Source: Piezodorus guildinii (Eukaryota > Arthropoda > Insecta > Hemiptera > Pentatomidae). From it: a stretch of 64,000 bases of DNA. The notes below the pieces were generated by a model. The model saw only the letters and a program-made list of their open reading frames with translations, searched no databases and had not been told where the DNA came from. The DNA is taken from positions 46,314,417 through 46,378,416 of the forward strand of contig CM041297.1 in NCBI GenBank assembly GCA_023052935.1, given 5' to 3'. A program made the position numbers and the translations under genes. Shown one piece after another: positions 22,402 to 33,789 of the stretch. How positions within the stretch are numbered: position 1 is the first letter of the stretch; the number at the start of each line of letters is the position of its first letter.

Positions 22402-22686
22402 GTAACGGCGTGGTCTTGTGGATAGAGCGCTAGTCTACTGTTCTCCGGGTCCTGGGTTCGAATCCCGGTTATGACAGAATATTATTTCAGTCGGGAGGCG
22501 ACCCTAGGGTATGGAGACCCTCCTGGGGCAAACCCAGCCTCTATAAAGTGGGTACCAAAAATGGGGAAAAAACCTGGCGGCTGAGCGTGATATCGGCCGA
22601 ATAACCTTATTGCACGACTGTTGGCCTAGAAACAGTACGAATCTCTATATGTACTGAGCCCATGACCCTTCTTGGGTTGTAGTAGC

Positions 22687-22717
<31 letters not shown>

Positions 22718-22719
22718 AG
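22402..22719 (+). mobile_element. SINE-A copy 2, full length
   Basis: TSD ATAAACCGATT at 22391-22401 and 22720-22730. The tRNA-like head has an A-box region (TGGTCTTGTGGATAGAGCGC) and B box (GGGTTCGAATCCC). A body of about 220 bp follows (GTATGGAGACCCTCC, TATAAAGTGGGTACC), then a 27-base T run. It is better preserved than the copy at 3262. Confidence 0.92.
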
Positions 22720-22730
22720 ATAAACCGATT

Positions 22731-23400
22731 CGCGTGTAAAAAAAATGCTGAATATAATTTTTCTACAATATTCAATACACTACATCTCTTTTGATCAGAT
22801 TTGTATTTCATTAATTTTGTAAATACTATTTTTAGGTAATTAAATAATCAAACAATTCATCATTCTGAAAAAAAAAAAATTAAATATATTATTGTAAATA
22901 AGTACAGTACAAAAATTACTTGAAACAAAGAAAGAAAAGCTCCAATGTACGTATATCGAAAAGCAAATTAAAGAAGAGTGTTAAATTATTTTTTATGGAT
23001 CACTTACAATGGTCTTAATAAATTATTAAATTATTAAATATTTATTATCTTAATAAATTAATAAATTAGCGTTGATAGATAGAGATAATTGGATATTATT
23101 GCGAATAATAAATATAAAGTAAATAAAACTTGAATATGCTAATAACCAGCTGTTGCCTGCGACTTCGTCTGCACCAATTTCTGTTATTCTGATCTCCATT
23201 ATTAAGTTTTTAAAAGAATATAAAACTGAATAAATGCCTGATATTATTAAATACATTTTATTAACACTTTTTTTTTTAACATTATATTCTAAGGAATGAA
23301 AAAAATTATAAATAATATATAAACAAGTCCTTATCTTAAAGTTTATTGTATTTAAAGAACGGAAAATGATTTAAAAAATGAATATTTTATATTGGAAAGA
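22731..23400. other. Intergenic, AT-rich
   Basis: Nothing recognised beyond homopolymer runs. Confidence 0.4.
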
Positions 23401-23403
23401 TAG

Positions 23404-23667
23404 TATGCACAGCTAAAATTAGGCTCAGGTTTTGCAATAGGAAACCGAAAATTGCCCACGAATATTTTGTTTACATTTTATACAAACTATAGATGACTTC
23501 CTATTCTTGTTTCTTCGACAAATATAACATATAATATTTCCTCGGAGGGGCCTCCTGACTATATGTGTTAGAGTTTTTCTGTCCTCCTCCCTTCCCCTTC
23601 CCCAATAATGATTGACCTTTAAACAAAGCTCCCGGGAAAGTCTGAGTTTTTCTGACCGCCTGATCAT
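23404..23667 (-). pseudogene. piggyBac-like transposase C-terminal remnant
   Basis: The last ~80 codons resemble the cysteine-rich C-terminal domain of piggyBac transposases, which binds DNA near the element ends: a basic Arg/Leu-rich helix, an H-Y pair (NHYWGRG), then paired cysteines C-YIC-RRNKNRKSSIV-C-IKC-KQN with a later C in SVSYCKT. The DDD catalytic core is not present upstream. Nearby, 23913-23929 reads GGGGTCCTTTAGACCCC, a short palindrome of the kind seen inside some piggyBac-type ends; I give that little weight. It could be another zinc-ribbon protein, hence moderate confidence. Confidence 0.45.
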
Positions 23668-23954
23668 GTGATCATTAACAAGGATGATCCCATCTTCTTA
23701 ATAAAATTAAAAAGGGCGTAAATAAACACTAATGGTGAGGTCTGTTTGACCCTAATAACACTTTCCTAAAGCAATACCGGATAAAAACTGACTAAAAAAG
23801 TATGCTATTAATATAGCATATTATATTGTAATCAATCATTTCGAGACAGGAAATGTCAGGTTTTCACAAGCCGATCGGATCGGGAGAGTGGGATTCACAA
23901 AACTTAAAAGAGGCCCTGGGGTCCTTTAGACCCCACCTCACCATTTAAAGGTTA

Positions 23955-24161
23955 ATGGCTGCGGGCTTCGAATCAACATCGAATAAATCAAGACCATTTT
24001 ACAATCTTTCCCTCGACAAGTCCTATAGAAGCAGAAGAAGAAGAGAGGACACCGAACCCTCGGAGGAGCCGGATAAGATCATTGCAGAAACAGAAACGGA
24101 TGACAAGAAGAGGGCTGTAGCAGATCTGACAAGCGTCAATATTTGGAGCGCACTTTGTTGA
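23955..24161 (+). CDS. Unassigned 68-codon frame, hydrophilic
   Basis: ATG 23955 to TGA 24159-24161 encodes a charged peptide: an aromatic start (RPFYNLSLDKSYRSRRRR), an acidic middle (EDTEPSEEPDKIIAETETDD) and a closing KKRAVADLTSVNIW. Composition is more protein-like than the surrounding DNA. It has no signal peptide or membrane span. It may be an exon or the end of a transposon protein belonging with the piggyBac-like scrap next to it; I cannot decide. Confidence 0.25.
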   Translation: MAAGFESTSNKSRPFYNLSLDKSYRSRRRREDTEPSEEPDKIIAETETDDKKRAVADLTSVNIWSALC

Positions 24162-24440
24162 CATTGGCTCCGATACTTTCCATCATCTCAAACAGCCATT
24201 AGCTCTCTTTACACTCCCTTCTATAAATATTAGGATCCCTGCTTCCTAAATATATATATGTTTCCAAAGGGATCAGGGAGGTCGGTGCGACCCCGCTGAG
24301 AGATGTTAAGGGGGGCCTAAAGTGATTTACAGAATCTGGAACAGCTTCCATACATGGGGGAAAAAAGTAATAACTTCAGAAGTGAACGGGAAAATGAAAG
24401 CAAACCAAATCGGTGTGGTATGATACATTTTTACTTCACT
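24162..24440. other. Unassigned unique DNA
   Basis: Moderate GC, with a short palindrome GGTCGGTGCGACC near 24282. No frame of note. Confidence 0.4.
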
Positions 24441-24442
24441 AA

Positions 24443-24540
24443 AAATCTGGTGCGGGCAACACGCGACTTTCACTTATCTAGACTGTTAAAAATCAACGTT
24501 TAAAGAATCATATGTTCCAGATTAAATAATCTATATACAT
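24443..24540 (-). mobile_element. R1 terminal scrap
   Basis: The end block AAAATCTGGTGCGGGCAACA then CGCGACTTTCACTTA is the R1 3' terminus in reverse. The rest of the element is missing. Confidence 0.75.
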
Positions 24541-24654
24541 ATAAAAAATAAAATTGAAGTCAAGAGAAGGATCTTATAGAAGAAAAAAAGAGAAAAGTTA
24601 CTTAGGTAGATAGGTTACAAATTGTTTTTTTTTGTTTAATATTTTTAGCTAATA

Positions 24655-24657
<3 letters not shown>

Positions 24658-24726
<69 letters not shown>

Positions 24727-24728
24727 TA
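24658..24728. repeat. (CT)n(TA)n compound microsatellite
   Basis: About 14 CT units followed by about 15 TA units. Confidence 0.95.
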
Positions 24729-24770
24729 CTTCAGCCGCTTCCTGGATTTTCATATGAACCGGGTCTATAC

Positions 24771-25555
24771 TCAGACTCAAATGCTAGCCACTACACCAGA
24801 GGTGATTCTAAATGCATCAACAAGGTGTTTGACTCTGAAGGGTTTGAACAATTTACCTTGGACATGTTAATGTTTAACTCCTTGCTGAATGCATCCAGGG
24901 TCACCTGTGGAGTAGTGGCTAGCATAACAGCCTCTTTTAAAGGACGAAATAACCAAGGATTTTTACTCCACCACAGGTGACCCTCGATTCATTCAAAAAA
25001 GGTGTTTGATCTGCCGGGTTTGAACCCGTGACCTTAGACATATTAATCCTTAACACCTTTTTGAATGCATAAAGGGTCACCTGTGGAGTAGTGGCTAGCA
25101 TAACAGCTCTCTATGCTTAAGGTAGAAAGTTTAAAACCAGCAGATAGCCCTATTTGCTTTTAGGGAGTAAAAATCCTTGGTTATTTCGTCCTTTAAAAGA
25201 GACTACTCCACAGGTGACCCTGGATGCATTCAGCAACATATTTAACACCCAGAGTTAAACATTAACATGTCCAAGGTGTTCAAACCTTTCAGAGTCAAAC
25301 ACCTTGTTAAATGCATTTAGGGTTCCCTGTGGTGTAGTGGCATAATAGCCTTCTATGCTTAAGGTCGCAAGTCTAAAACCAGCAGATCGTCCTATGTTTG
25401 TACACCACAGATGACTCTTAAAAGATTTAGTAAGTGGAACCCGTAAAAGATCCCTCTTTATCTTAAGTAAACCTGGGTAGGCAAAACTTAGGACTCCCGC
25501 TGCACCGTCGGATTAAGCAAAGTAACATAAAGTGACGTTAAATGGATAAACAACA
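24771..25555. mobile_element. Palindromic cluster of SINE-B heads
   Basis: The SINE-B tRNA head (GGGTCACCTGTGGAGTAGTG, then GCTAGCATAACAGC) occurs at 24896, 25074 and 25318 on plus and at 24771, 24980 and 25200 on minus. The arms 24771-24925 and 25200-25345 are about 150-bp reverse complements sharing AAGGTGTTTGACTCTGAA and GGACATGTTAATGTTTAA. A SINE-B 3' half ends the cluster (25430-25555, ending GTTAAATGGATAAACAAC). Confidence 0.8.
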
Positions 25556-25629
25556 ACAATATTTGATAAGAATGTTAAGTTCTTGGTAGCAAAACCTCAT
25601 TATATTAACTGCATTAAATGGGTACACGA

Positions 25630-25787
25630 AATTATGAAATTGACTGAAAAAATTATGACTTTGATTGAAAAAATTATGAATTTGACTGAAAAATTATGAA
25701 TTTGACTGAAAAAATTATGAATTTGACTGAAAAAATTATGAATTTGATTGAAAAAATTATGAATTTGACTGAAAAAAGCTATAACTC
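25630..25787. repeat. 21-bp minisatellite
   Basis: About seven units of AAAAAATTATGAATTTGACTG with point changes. Confidence 0.9.
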
Positions 25788-25959
25788 GAGTTATCTAGTT
25801 TTTCACGACCGTCACAGATATTCAAACTAAAAAGTGTTGGCAGGCTAATTGACATATTTTTATGTATTGAGAATACTGAGGGGTAGAAGGTCATTATTAA
25901 ATAATTTTAATCTGAATCAAGTAATTGTTAATAAGCCTTTGTTGGCAAAAGTTAAAAAG

Positions 25960-26100
25960 GCGTGTACCTTCCCTCTTTTGAAATTTCCCACGGGTAGCTC
26001 CAGGATACCCCAAGAACTTTCTAGACCCCAGCGACTAGGCTGGACAGGGCACTTCCCATATTGTCGGGGTCAGAGAGCAGCTGGAGGATGATGCCTAGAC
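25960..26100 (+). pseudogene. Possible LINE C-terminal scrap
   Basis: The frame RPQRLGWTGHFPYCRG resembles the R-L-x-W-x-G-H motif near the end of many LINE ORF2 proteins. Only about 25 residues support this and there is no tail, so it is tentative. Confidence 0.25.
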
Positions 26101-26109
26101 AATTTCCAC

Positions 26110-26567
26110 CTCCTACAGCCGACTAAGTGTCAGAAGGTAACCTTTTATTATATTATTGTTTGGCAAGGTCAACTATAAGTAATCCTTCAGTATTCTCAGG
26201 CATTGTTTAAATAAATTTTATATGTATAAGCTAATAATAATAATAATAATGTCTTTATTGAAACTTGTTTACTTTAATCTTCCCCTGCATGCCACCTATT
26301 GGGATTGGTAAAAACGATACCTTTAGAAAATAAACCCTATGGTTTCAGTAACCATATTCTATATATTGATTAAATATATCAATAAATAAAGTTTTTGAAG
26401 GTACCGCTGCCTTAGAAAAAAACAGTCGGTCAAAAAAGTACCAATATATTATAAAACATTCGGGCTTCCAAGGTAGAAATGTAAAAAAAAATAAAAATAA
26501 AGAAAATTAGGCTTTGAGTATATTTTTCTCAACAAAGGAAATTACACCTACGCTAAAGAAATAAAAA

Positions 26568-26632
<65 letters not shown>

Positions 26633-27750
26633 GTATTTCATTTTTTAAATATTGACATTGTAAATACGCTTTGAAAAGGAATAATACGTTTCAAGGTTAA
26701 TAATAGGCGTTATAAAAAATCTTACTATGTCGGCTAACCATGATATGGCTTAAGTGTTTCCATTAAGTCATATTTTATGATTTTTTTTTTTTAATTAAAA
26801 AAGGGAACCTATTTGAAAGAGGAAAACATTAAAAAGCTCGAAGCTGTGTTTTCGACAATCAGAAACAGTTGCAACAATGTTACAGCGTGTACATGGCTTG
26901 AGTTCTATACATTTTGGCCGATACAGAGGGGAAGTAGGTTGTGTACACCCTACCCTAACGAACACCACAACCCTTCGACAAGAGTATCACACGTGTAAAC
27001 AGTAGCCCTCCTCTCCATTCTACACACTCTGTATTTTATACGAATCGACTTATGCTGACTTCCAGCTAACCCAGTAACAACTTAAAATATATATTTTATT
27101 TATTTAAAAACGTGGAAGTAGAATGAAGTTCAAAAGGAACGGAAGAATCGATGTTTCCAGCAAAGTGGATTCGCTAGCATCCTACATTAATTAAGTTGGA
27201 CTGCTAATTGCTGATGGCTTCCTGGGGATATTACCATATCGAGCTGGGACTGAGGGCGGTTATTGATTGCCTGTATTGTTCTGTTCCGAGGAGCTGGCGG
27301 CGAGCATTGTGGGAACATACCCTAAGGCCGGCCTTCAAAGTGCCATGTATGCGCATAGCTAACCGCAAATCATTAATATTCACCGGGTTAGCAGATTATG
27401 TTAATTTCCTCTATGGGATACGGAATGTGGAAATGAGAAAGATAAATGAGTTAAGACAATAAGGTTAATGTTAAGCTAAAAGTTAATTATATGCTTAATA
27501 TTACTATAGAATATAGTATTATGCAAAAACAATGAAATGCAACTTAGCATGATAATGGGTGAGGAGTTGGGGAGCACCAGAGAAGTAAAACGTCAGAAAT
27601 TATGATCATGAAATAACAATAACCATAAAGATAAAGAAAAAAGATGCATAATATAAATCAGTTAAAACTGTCTGATCAAATATTCCAAAAGGGGAAAGGT
27701 GAAAGCCTCTTTTTATCTCTCAACCATTATTGCTTTTTGAATTTACCGCC
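26110..27750. other. Unassigned DNA with (TA)n at 26566-26628
   Basis: Contains a (TAA)n run at 26230-26250, a ~31-unit TA microsatellite at 26566-26628, and moderate-GC stretches at 26870-27060 and 27200-27460. The latter hold 61- and 84-codon frames without recognisable domains. I could not assign them. Confidence 0.4.
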
Positions 27751-27759
27751 CTCAGCCCG

Positions 27760-27985
27760 ACTCTGGCACCCATGATTGCTTTACAAACTCAGTAAATTCC
27801 TTCCTCCTACATACTTCCTCATTATCCAGTCCTATTACACAGACAGATCATTCATAATAAATCAGAATAATTCCGATTTGTCTCTTTTTTTTTTTTTTTT
27901 ACAGGCTGCTGGTGTTCCTCAAGGCAGCATCTTTACACCCATCCTTTACACGGTCTATAAGGTCTATACAGATATTAAAAACTGA
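27760..27985 (+). pseudogene. Jockey-like RT fragment with poly-T expansion
   Basis: The frame from 27776 reads LLYKLSKFLPPTYFLIIQSY, then TDRSFIINQNNSDLS, an interruption encoded by about 20 T, and QAAGVPQGSIFTPILYTVY. The last is RT motif 4 (A-G-V-P-Q-G-S-x-x-x-P-x-L-Y) of Jockey-clade LINEs. Both sides of the T run stay in one frame. The FADD motif and everything after 27990 are missing. The T run plus ACAG immediately before GVPQG mimics a 3' splice site. Fragment of an old insertion without visible ends. Confidence 0.8.
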
Positions 27986-27999
27986 TATTTTTCATAATT

Positions 28000-28392
28000 A
28001 ATAACCTCGTAAACCTAAACCCATTAAACTTCTAAATGTTTGCCTAAAATTATTATTAAAATATGTATAACTAAGTTAGCTTCTTCAGGTAGGAAGTTGC
28101 CATGACAACGAAACAGGACCCCAAAGACCGGAACTACGATTTTTGCTGAAGGGGAAAAGGAGAAAACTTAATTATGCCACCCCTTCTTTCACCAAACCTC
28201 CCAGCAAAAAAATAAACAATTTTATAACTTTGGTGGAAATACCGCTACCCGGGAAAGTGTTCCCTTCCTGAACCTACTTTTTGTGAACAGCTACAACCTG
28301 CAAAAGTTTTTTTATGAAATGAGGCGGACCAATAGTAAGAGAAGCGGATCAGGAGTCATGTCCCTCCTCAGAAATGACCATTAAGAAAAAAA
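28000..28392. other. Unassigned
   Basis: Moderate GC at 28080-28390, no recognised frame. Confidence 0.35.
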
Positions 28393-29210
28393 ATCTGGTG
28401 GGCGCAACACACGACTTTCACTTACCTTCGTTATTCAAATCAATTTGAGAATTACTAAATAAATTTAAAGACGAAAATAAATTGTTAAAGAATTATTTAC
28501 ATTGGATTCTAAAAGTAACATTTGTTTTATTTAATAATCTATTATATTAATATCAACAACAATCAGTTAGTTTTATCGGCTTTTCACCACTCTCTGCTAA
28601 CTTTTACAATAGCTTGTATAAGATAATATTTTTTTCTAAAATCATTAGCATACCAACGGTGTATTATACATGTATATTACTGTTTAAAAACAAAAAATTG
28701 CATTAAAAAAGTATTTTTGTAGTTAAATTTCATAAACACTACTAAATTAATGATACTATAGAGGAAGACATTTTGAAATATCGGCATTTAAGCCCTGTCA
28801 GACTATTTTAATCAGAATAAAACCTAAATGATATTAAACCTTGTCCAATTTTACATCTCAATAGCGAGTTTAATCTAAATCATTAAAGCCGTTTTTGAGA
28901 AAAACGTAAATATGTGCAAAATGCATGGTATAAAGTGGCTCTTCTGGTAAGCTGTTTTTGATGAAAAAGTTGCTGTAACATCTCGGGAGCATAGTAGTCT
29001 TAAACCTGAAATTTCAGTTTCATAGAACTTTTAGTTTTCACGCTGGACTTACGACACACACCCACACTGACCTTTTTGCGGGAATTGATCATATAGACTC
29101 AGTTGATACACTAAACAAACGTGTATTTCCGTTGAAAAAAATTCGAAAATTTTCACAATCGCAATACTTTCCCTCACTGTATATTCCATATATTGGTAGG
29201 TGAAAGTAAA
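28393..29210 (-). mobile_element. R1 copy, full length, inverted
   Basis: Begins AAATCTGGTGGGCGCAACAC then GACTTTCACTTACC, and ends GGTAGGTGAAAGTAAAAA. All R1 blocks are present in reverse (GCATGGTATAAAGTGGC, CACAATCGCAATACTTTCC). Confidence 0.85.
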
Positions 29211-29348
29211 AATTATGGCGATTGCATATAATTAAATTCCGTGGCTATTTCAAAGAATGAATCTTTATCTTCCCACTCCAACTAAATTTGTAGCTGTAGA
29301 ATAACCCGTATACTTTTGCTTGATAACAGTTTCGACGTTAAAATATTT

Positions 29349-29350
29349 AA

Positions 29351-29433
<83 letters not shown>

Positions 29434-29436
29434 TGA

Positions 29437-29506
<70 letters not shown>
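29349..29506. repeat. Poly(A)/(TA)n/(GA)n compound microsatellite
   Basis: About 19 A, 17 TA units, then some 50 GA units with GAGT interruptions. Confidence 0.95.
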
Positions 29507-29510
<4 letters not shown>

Positions 29511-30290
29511 TTTACTCGCCCTTCTAACACAATGAAAGAAAATACCTTAGTTTCCAGATATAGAGTAAAAATGGAGGAACGACGATGAGCAGCTCCACTT
29601 GTGATTCAACTCAATGTATTATGTATTTCAGTGATTCTAGTGGAGGTTGAGTTTGTCAGCATTATCAAACTTGGTGAAAGAAATATTAAGTTCAATAGGT
29701 CAATGAAAAGAAATGTTTCAGGAAACAAAACTTGCTGAAAGGAGGATAGAAGTTTTGAACAAGAAAGAATACATGAACAAAGAATTAACTATTGACGCAA
29801 AGGACGAGGAAAGTCTTGAGTTCTTCTCGAAGTTTATATCAGACAACGAACTTAATATATTTTCTGTTAATTGTTTCATTCGCACCTGTTAGAATCTGCA
29901 GGAACAATCATGGAATGTGCTAATGGGATTTGATAAGGACATGAAGAATGATAGAACCCTGCAGCATCGCTTTCCAGGTTTGAATTTTCAGTAGATCTCT
30001 CAACGAGCTCTTTTTTAATCAGTGTTAGAGCAGACATTTCAGCTGCCATGCCGTAATTACTCATTAAAAACAAATAACAGTTGTTGTTAAGTCCGTTTCG
30101 TTTCTTCTAAAAAAGCAAATATCGATGTATGGTGTGTGTAGGTCAACAGTTCGATTGTTAAATCGGTAAACAAGATTAAGCAATTTATATACAACGGAGT
30201 TGCAGATATCAGTGTTAAAGTTTTTTATTGAAATGACTGAGTACTTTTTTGTAAACACTACTCTAACACTACACTCGTTCGCGGTCTTCA
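29507..30290. other. Unassigned
   Basis: No frame with a recognisable domain; no repeat match seen in the window. Confidence 0.35.
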
Positions 30291-30293
30291 GAC

Positions 30294-30830
30294 CTGTATA
30301 AAAGTTTGTGTGTGTGTGTGTCGTATGTCCAGCGCGAAAACTAAAAGCTCTATGAAACTGAGATATTTAAGATATATTTAAGACAACTATGCTCCCGAGA
30401 TATTACAGAAACTTTTTCATCAAAATCAGCTAACCAGAAGAGCCACTTCATACCATGCATCTTGCACATATTTACGTTTTTCTCGAAAACGGCTTTAATG
30501 ATTTCCATTAAACTCGCTATTGAGATGTAAAATTGGACAGAGTTTAGTATCATGTAGATTTCATTCTAATTGAAATAGTCTGATAGGACTTAAATGACGA
30601 TATTTCAAAATGTCTTCCTCTATAATATCATTAATTTTGTAGTGTTATGAAATTGAATTACAAAAATACTTTATTAATGCATTTTTTTTGTTTTTGAACT
30701 TAAGAACAGTAATATACATGTATAATATACCGTTCGAATGCTAATGATTTTAGAAAAAAATATTATCTTATACATACAATAGTACAAATTAACAAAGATG
30801 ATGAAAAGCTGATAAAATAACCCCTTATCG
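30294..30830 (+). mobile_element. R1 copy, both ends missing
   Basis: Starts in the GTGTGTGTG block and continues through CATACCATGCATCTTGCAC, CATGTAGATTTCATTCT and AATATACCGTTCGAATGC. Terminal ACTTTCACTTAC blocks are absent. Confidence 0.8.
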
Positions 30831-31348
30831 AAACGCAGCTTTAGACAGATCTTTCCTTTTATCCGATCCTCGTCCGTATGGAATTCTATTCCTTTATATA
30901 TTTGTCATTCCGATACTCTTCCAACCTTCAAATCACGTTAATTCAAACACTTCCTGTCCTTTAAAATCACATAAAAGCCCTAATTGATTTGCAAATGTCA
31001 ATAATAATCAGTAATTAAAGCAGAGATAAACGATTATTTATTACAACTGATTTTGCATCATATTAGAAAATTCTTTTATTTCACACAATTGTAGATTTAT
31101 TTAAATTAGCATTGCATATATGAACATAATTTTTTTATTTTTTTATTTTATGCCCAGCTTGTCTTAATTATTATTAGAAGATACCTATTGATTTATTATT
31201 ATTAATAATTTTCTTAGTTACTTCTGTTTCTCTTTGTTTGTGCTTTTACCCCAAGAGCAATAGAATGTAGAGATATTCTAATGTAATTTTCCAGTAAAGT
31301 TATTCTAAAGGACTTTTCCTTGAATAAATAAAGAATTTATTATTATTA
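30831..31348. other. Unassigned, with a (TTA)n run at 31330
   Basis: 30836-30884 resembles 37122-37165 (CAGCTTT-GACAGATCTTTCC, then CGGATCCTC), a small repeat of unknown type. The rest is AT-rich. Confidence 0.4.
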
Positions 31349-32012
31349 TTTTTTTTTTATTACTATATTTTATTGAAATTTACAACTGTATAGGAATACA
31401 TCAAGTAAATGTGCTGCTTAAAGATAGTGTACATGAAAAACCTGAAGAGAAACTGCCCATTGGCAGCACTCTAGTAATTAATCTAAACAAGAAGGTCTCA
31501 AGGCCATTTTCTTTTCAGACGCCTCGGAGGATTGTCGGGAATTGAAGAGGAAGCAAGGATTGAAACTAGTGGGTTAGAGTGGGATTGGAGTTTGTCATGG
31601 AAGGATTGATACCTGGTTCGGGCCAAATCAACTACAAAGGGAATATTAAGGTCTTTATGGATAAGCTTATTCGTGACAAAATAAGCGTTTAGGATTTTTT
31701 GTAAGGATTGGATACGGGAAGAATTTGACGGTTTAGTGGAGCCCCATAGCTCAACTCCGCAAGTCCAGATAGGTCTTATGATGGTCATGTAGATGAGTCT
31801 TTTGTAGTTAAGTGAAAGTTTAGAGCGTTTGTCTCGTAAGTGTTGAAGTAACCGAAAGCGGCGAGCAGTTTCTTGTCGTTTCAGTCTAGTGTGCGGATTC
31901 CATGTTAAACGTTTGTCAAGTAGAAGCCCAAGGTAGCGGATCTGTTCAACTGGAACGAGCGGAATGTTAATAAAGGATACTGTACGGCAGGATGTCATAG
32001 GTTTACGACGTA
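31349..32012 (-). mobile_element. 5'-truncated Jockey-like LINE
   Basis: Holds the RT C-terminus and a 3' non-coding end (reverse of TTATTGAAATTTACAACTG) with a run of A on the minus strand. Both flanks carry (ATT)n, compatible with a TSD in a microsatellite target, but this cannot be proven. Confidence 0.8.
31498..31998 (-). pseudogene. Jockey-like RT, C-terminal 166 residues
   Basis: The frame covers the thumb and linker of a Jockey-clade RT: YLGLLLDKRLTWNPHTRLKR, RFRLLQHLRDKRSKLS, then IRPIWTCGVELWGS (normally P-x-W-x-Y-G, here Cys for Tyr), HKDLNIPFVVDLAR and NPPRRLKRKWP. An internal deletion of some 8 residues between QKILN and AYFVTN is suggested by comparison with the related piece at 14410. 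The palm motifs lie upstream and are lost by 5' truncation. No stop interrupts the frame, so the copy is fairly young. It cannot be functional alone. Confidence 0.85.
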
Positions 32013-32800
32013 GGGATTATTATTATTAAATCTGTTTGTGGTAAGTCTATAAGCATAAGTATGTATTCAGTTGCAGTTTACTTTTTAGTATTGAAAATTG
32101 GGATAAAAATGAGTAGAGTACTTTCAGTCATTTGTTAAAAAATCTTTCTTTTCATTGTTCATAGATTAATTTTCTAAACTTGGTATTTCTTAGCGGAAAC
32201 AAAAAATTAAAAATTTTAACCAACCAAAGTAACAAGTAAAAATAAAAATCCACCATCATGTGAAGACATACGTACAACCCCTGACAACTCAATGACAATT
32301 GACAAAAATCTCTCTCTCTCAAGAACATTTTTGCCAACAAAGGTAGCTGACAATCGAATCCATATCGGATTGCAGTAATCTAAGCAGTGGAATATCGACG
32401 AATATGAAAGCTTGGTAAGACAATGCCAATGGCGGCATGACAAGACCGTTACCGGAGGACATGTTTGATTTAGGTCAATGAGTTAGCGCATGGCTGCCAA
32501 CCTCCTCCCCGGCCCGCTCAAAAAGTCCCTCATATACATGCAAATTTCCCTGGGGCAAATCCCGATAGAATGCAATTAATATTCTCTTTAATTATATCTT
32601 AATGATCCCCAGCGGCCCTTTATAAGGCATGCGGCTCAGACCCTTTGCGAAAACCGTTCCAACCGCGGTTGTGGATTATATTGAACAAACAATCCAAAAT
32701 TGTTGCTAAACTATAATAATATATTTAAAATACGTACATAACTTATTTACCATCATTCACTAAATACTTCGAATTAAATTTAATATTAAAAAACGCTGCA
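32013..32800. other. Unassigned, includes a GC-richer unique stretch
   Basis: 32450-32690 is unusually GC-rich (CCTCCTCCCCGGCCCGCTC; CGTTCCAACCGCGG) for this window and matches no repeat here. It has no long frame. It could be conserved non-coding DNA or unrecognised exon flank. Confidence 0.35.
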
Positions 32801-32802
32801 AA

Positions 32803-33012
32803 TTATTACACAATGGTTTATTATTTCCAAATGACTATATTAGGGTATAACTGTTTATATAGCCGTTTATTGGCAATCAACTAATAAGAAAAGCAATATT
32901 TTTTGTTTTGTTTGTTTATCGTGGTTTAGAGATTCTGAAACTCTACATACTTTTCTTCATCTTCAAAAATAACTGAATTATGGCGTATTTACGGGTAATA
33001 GTTATTTTTTGT
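32803..33012 (-). mobile_element. R2 fragment, inverted
   Basis: CTGCAAATTATTACACAATGG and CATCTTCAAAAATAACTGAA are R2 blocks in reverse order. Confidence 0.6.
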
Positions 33013-33021
33013 ATCACCTGT

Positions 33022-33295
33022 TTGTTGTATGATGGCTAGCATAACAGCCTTCCATACCAAATGTCACAGGTTCAAATCCACAGGTGGCCCTATGACTTTT
33101 TAATACGAGTAAAATATCCTTGTTTATGCCGCTTTTCTGAGAGGACGTAAAATGGGGGTCCCGAGCCCGTGCGATGACACGTACTCGCCTAAGATCCTTA
33201 TCTTAATAAAACCCGGATATGCAAAATTTAAACACCCACTGTAGTAACGTCCGATTAGGCACAGCAGCATCTAGTGACGCTAAATGAATAAACAA
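33022..33295 (+). mobile_element. SINE-B copy (33 kb)
   Basis: Near full length: GATGGCTAGCATAACAGCC (A box), AGGTTCAAATCC (B box), core GGACGTAAAATGGGGGTCCC, and end AAATGAATAAACAA. Confidence 0.85.
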
Positions 33296-33390
33296 TAGAT
33301 AACAGCGAACTGTAATTAATAATAATAACTCAGAACCTATCGGAAATTAATCCTAACAGGTGTAAATTAACTAACATCTAGTATATTTTA

Positions 33391-33767
33391 TAATGATGGA
33401 GTTTTGTTGACCGTTGAGAAATTAGATGAGGAAGATGGTTGGGGGTGCGGTCATAAATTAAAAACACACATTTAAAATAAGTGTGATTTTAATTATGTGC
33501 CGACGTTTCGGCCTACAATGTGGGCCTTCATCAGGGTGGACTCGACGTGAAGAGGTTGCCTAAAGGAGTCACTCCTCACTCCTTTAGGCTCCTTTAGGCA
33601 ACGTCTTCACGTCGAGTCCACCCTGATGACAAGGCCCCGAACATTTGTAATGGCCGAACAACTTTCCGGCACAACTAATTATAAAAATACAATGTACACT
33701 ATTAATTTTAATATTTTGTTGTGTTTATTTTAATTTAACTGCCATCGGCACCCCCAACCATCTTCCT
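33391..33767. mobile_element. Penelope-type inverted dimer, 16-bp TSD
   Basis: CATCTAGTATATTTTA flanks it exactly (33375-33390 and 33768-33783). Arms around a centre near 33575 are reverse complements (GGTGGACTCGACGTGAAGA and its complement; GGTTGGGGGTGC and GCACCCCCAACC at the ends). The left flank carries GTTGACCGTTGAGAA, the complement of the 3' tail seen in the other copies. It contains one good and one decayed hammerhead core. Confidence 0.85.
33498..33540 (-). ncRNA. Hammerhead ribozyme core (Penelope type)
   Basis: On the minus strand CTGATGA (33534-33528), stem II GGCC/GGCC with loop, GAAAC (33509-33505) and a GTC cleavage triplet. Stem I is short (CC/GG). The plus-strand partner at 33623 keeps CTGATGA but has GAAC-type damage in the second core. 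Confidence 0.65.
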
Positions 33768-33789
33768 CATCTAGTATATTTTACTTTGA

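Noticed and set aside
22402..22475. Apparent tRNA gene
   Set aside because: The A and B boxes are present but the acceptor stem does not pair, and a SINE body, T tail and TSD follow. The heads of SINE-B and SINE-C were rejected as tRNA genes for the same reason.
29282..29530. 82-codon Ser/Leu repeat frame
   Set aside because: Translation of (GA)n/(TA)n microsatellites.
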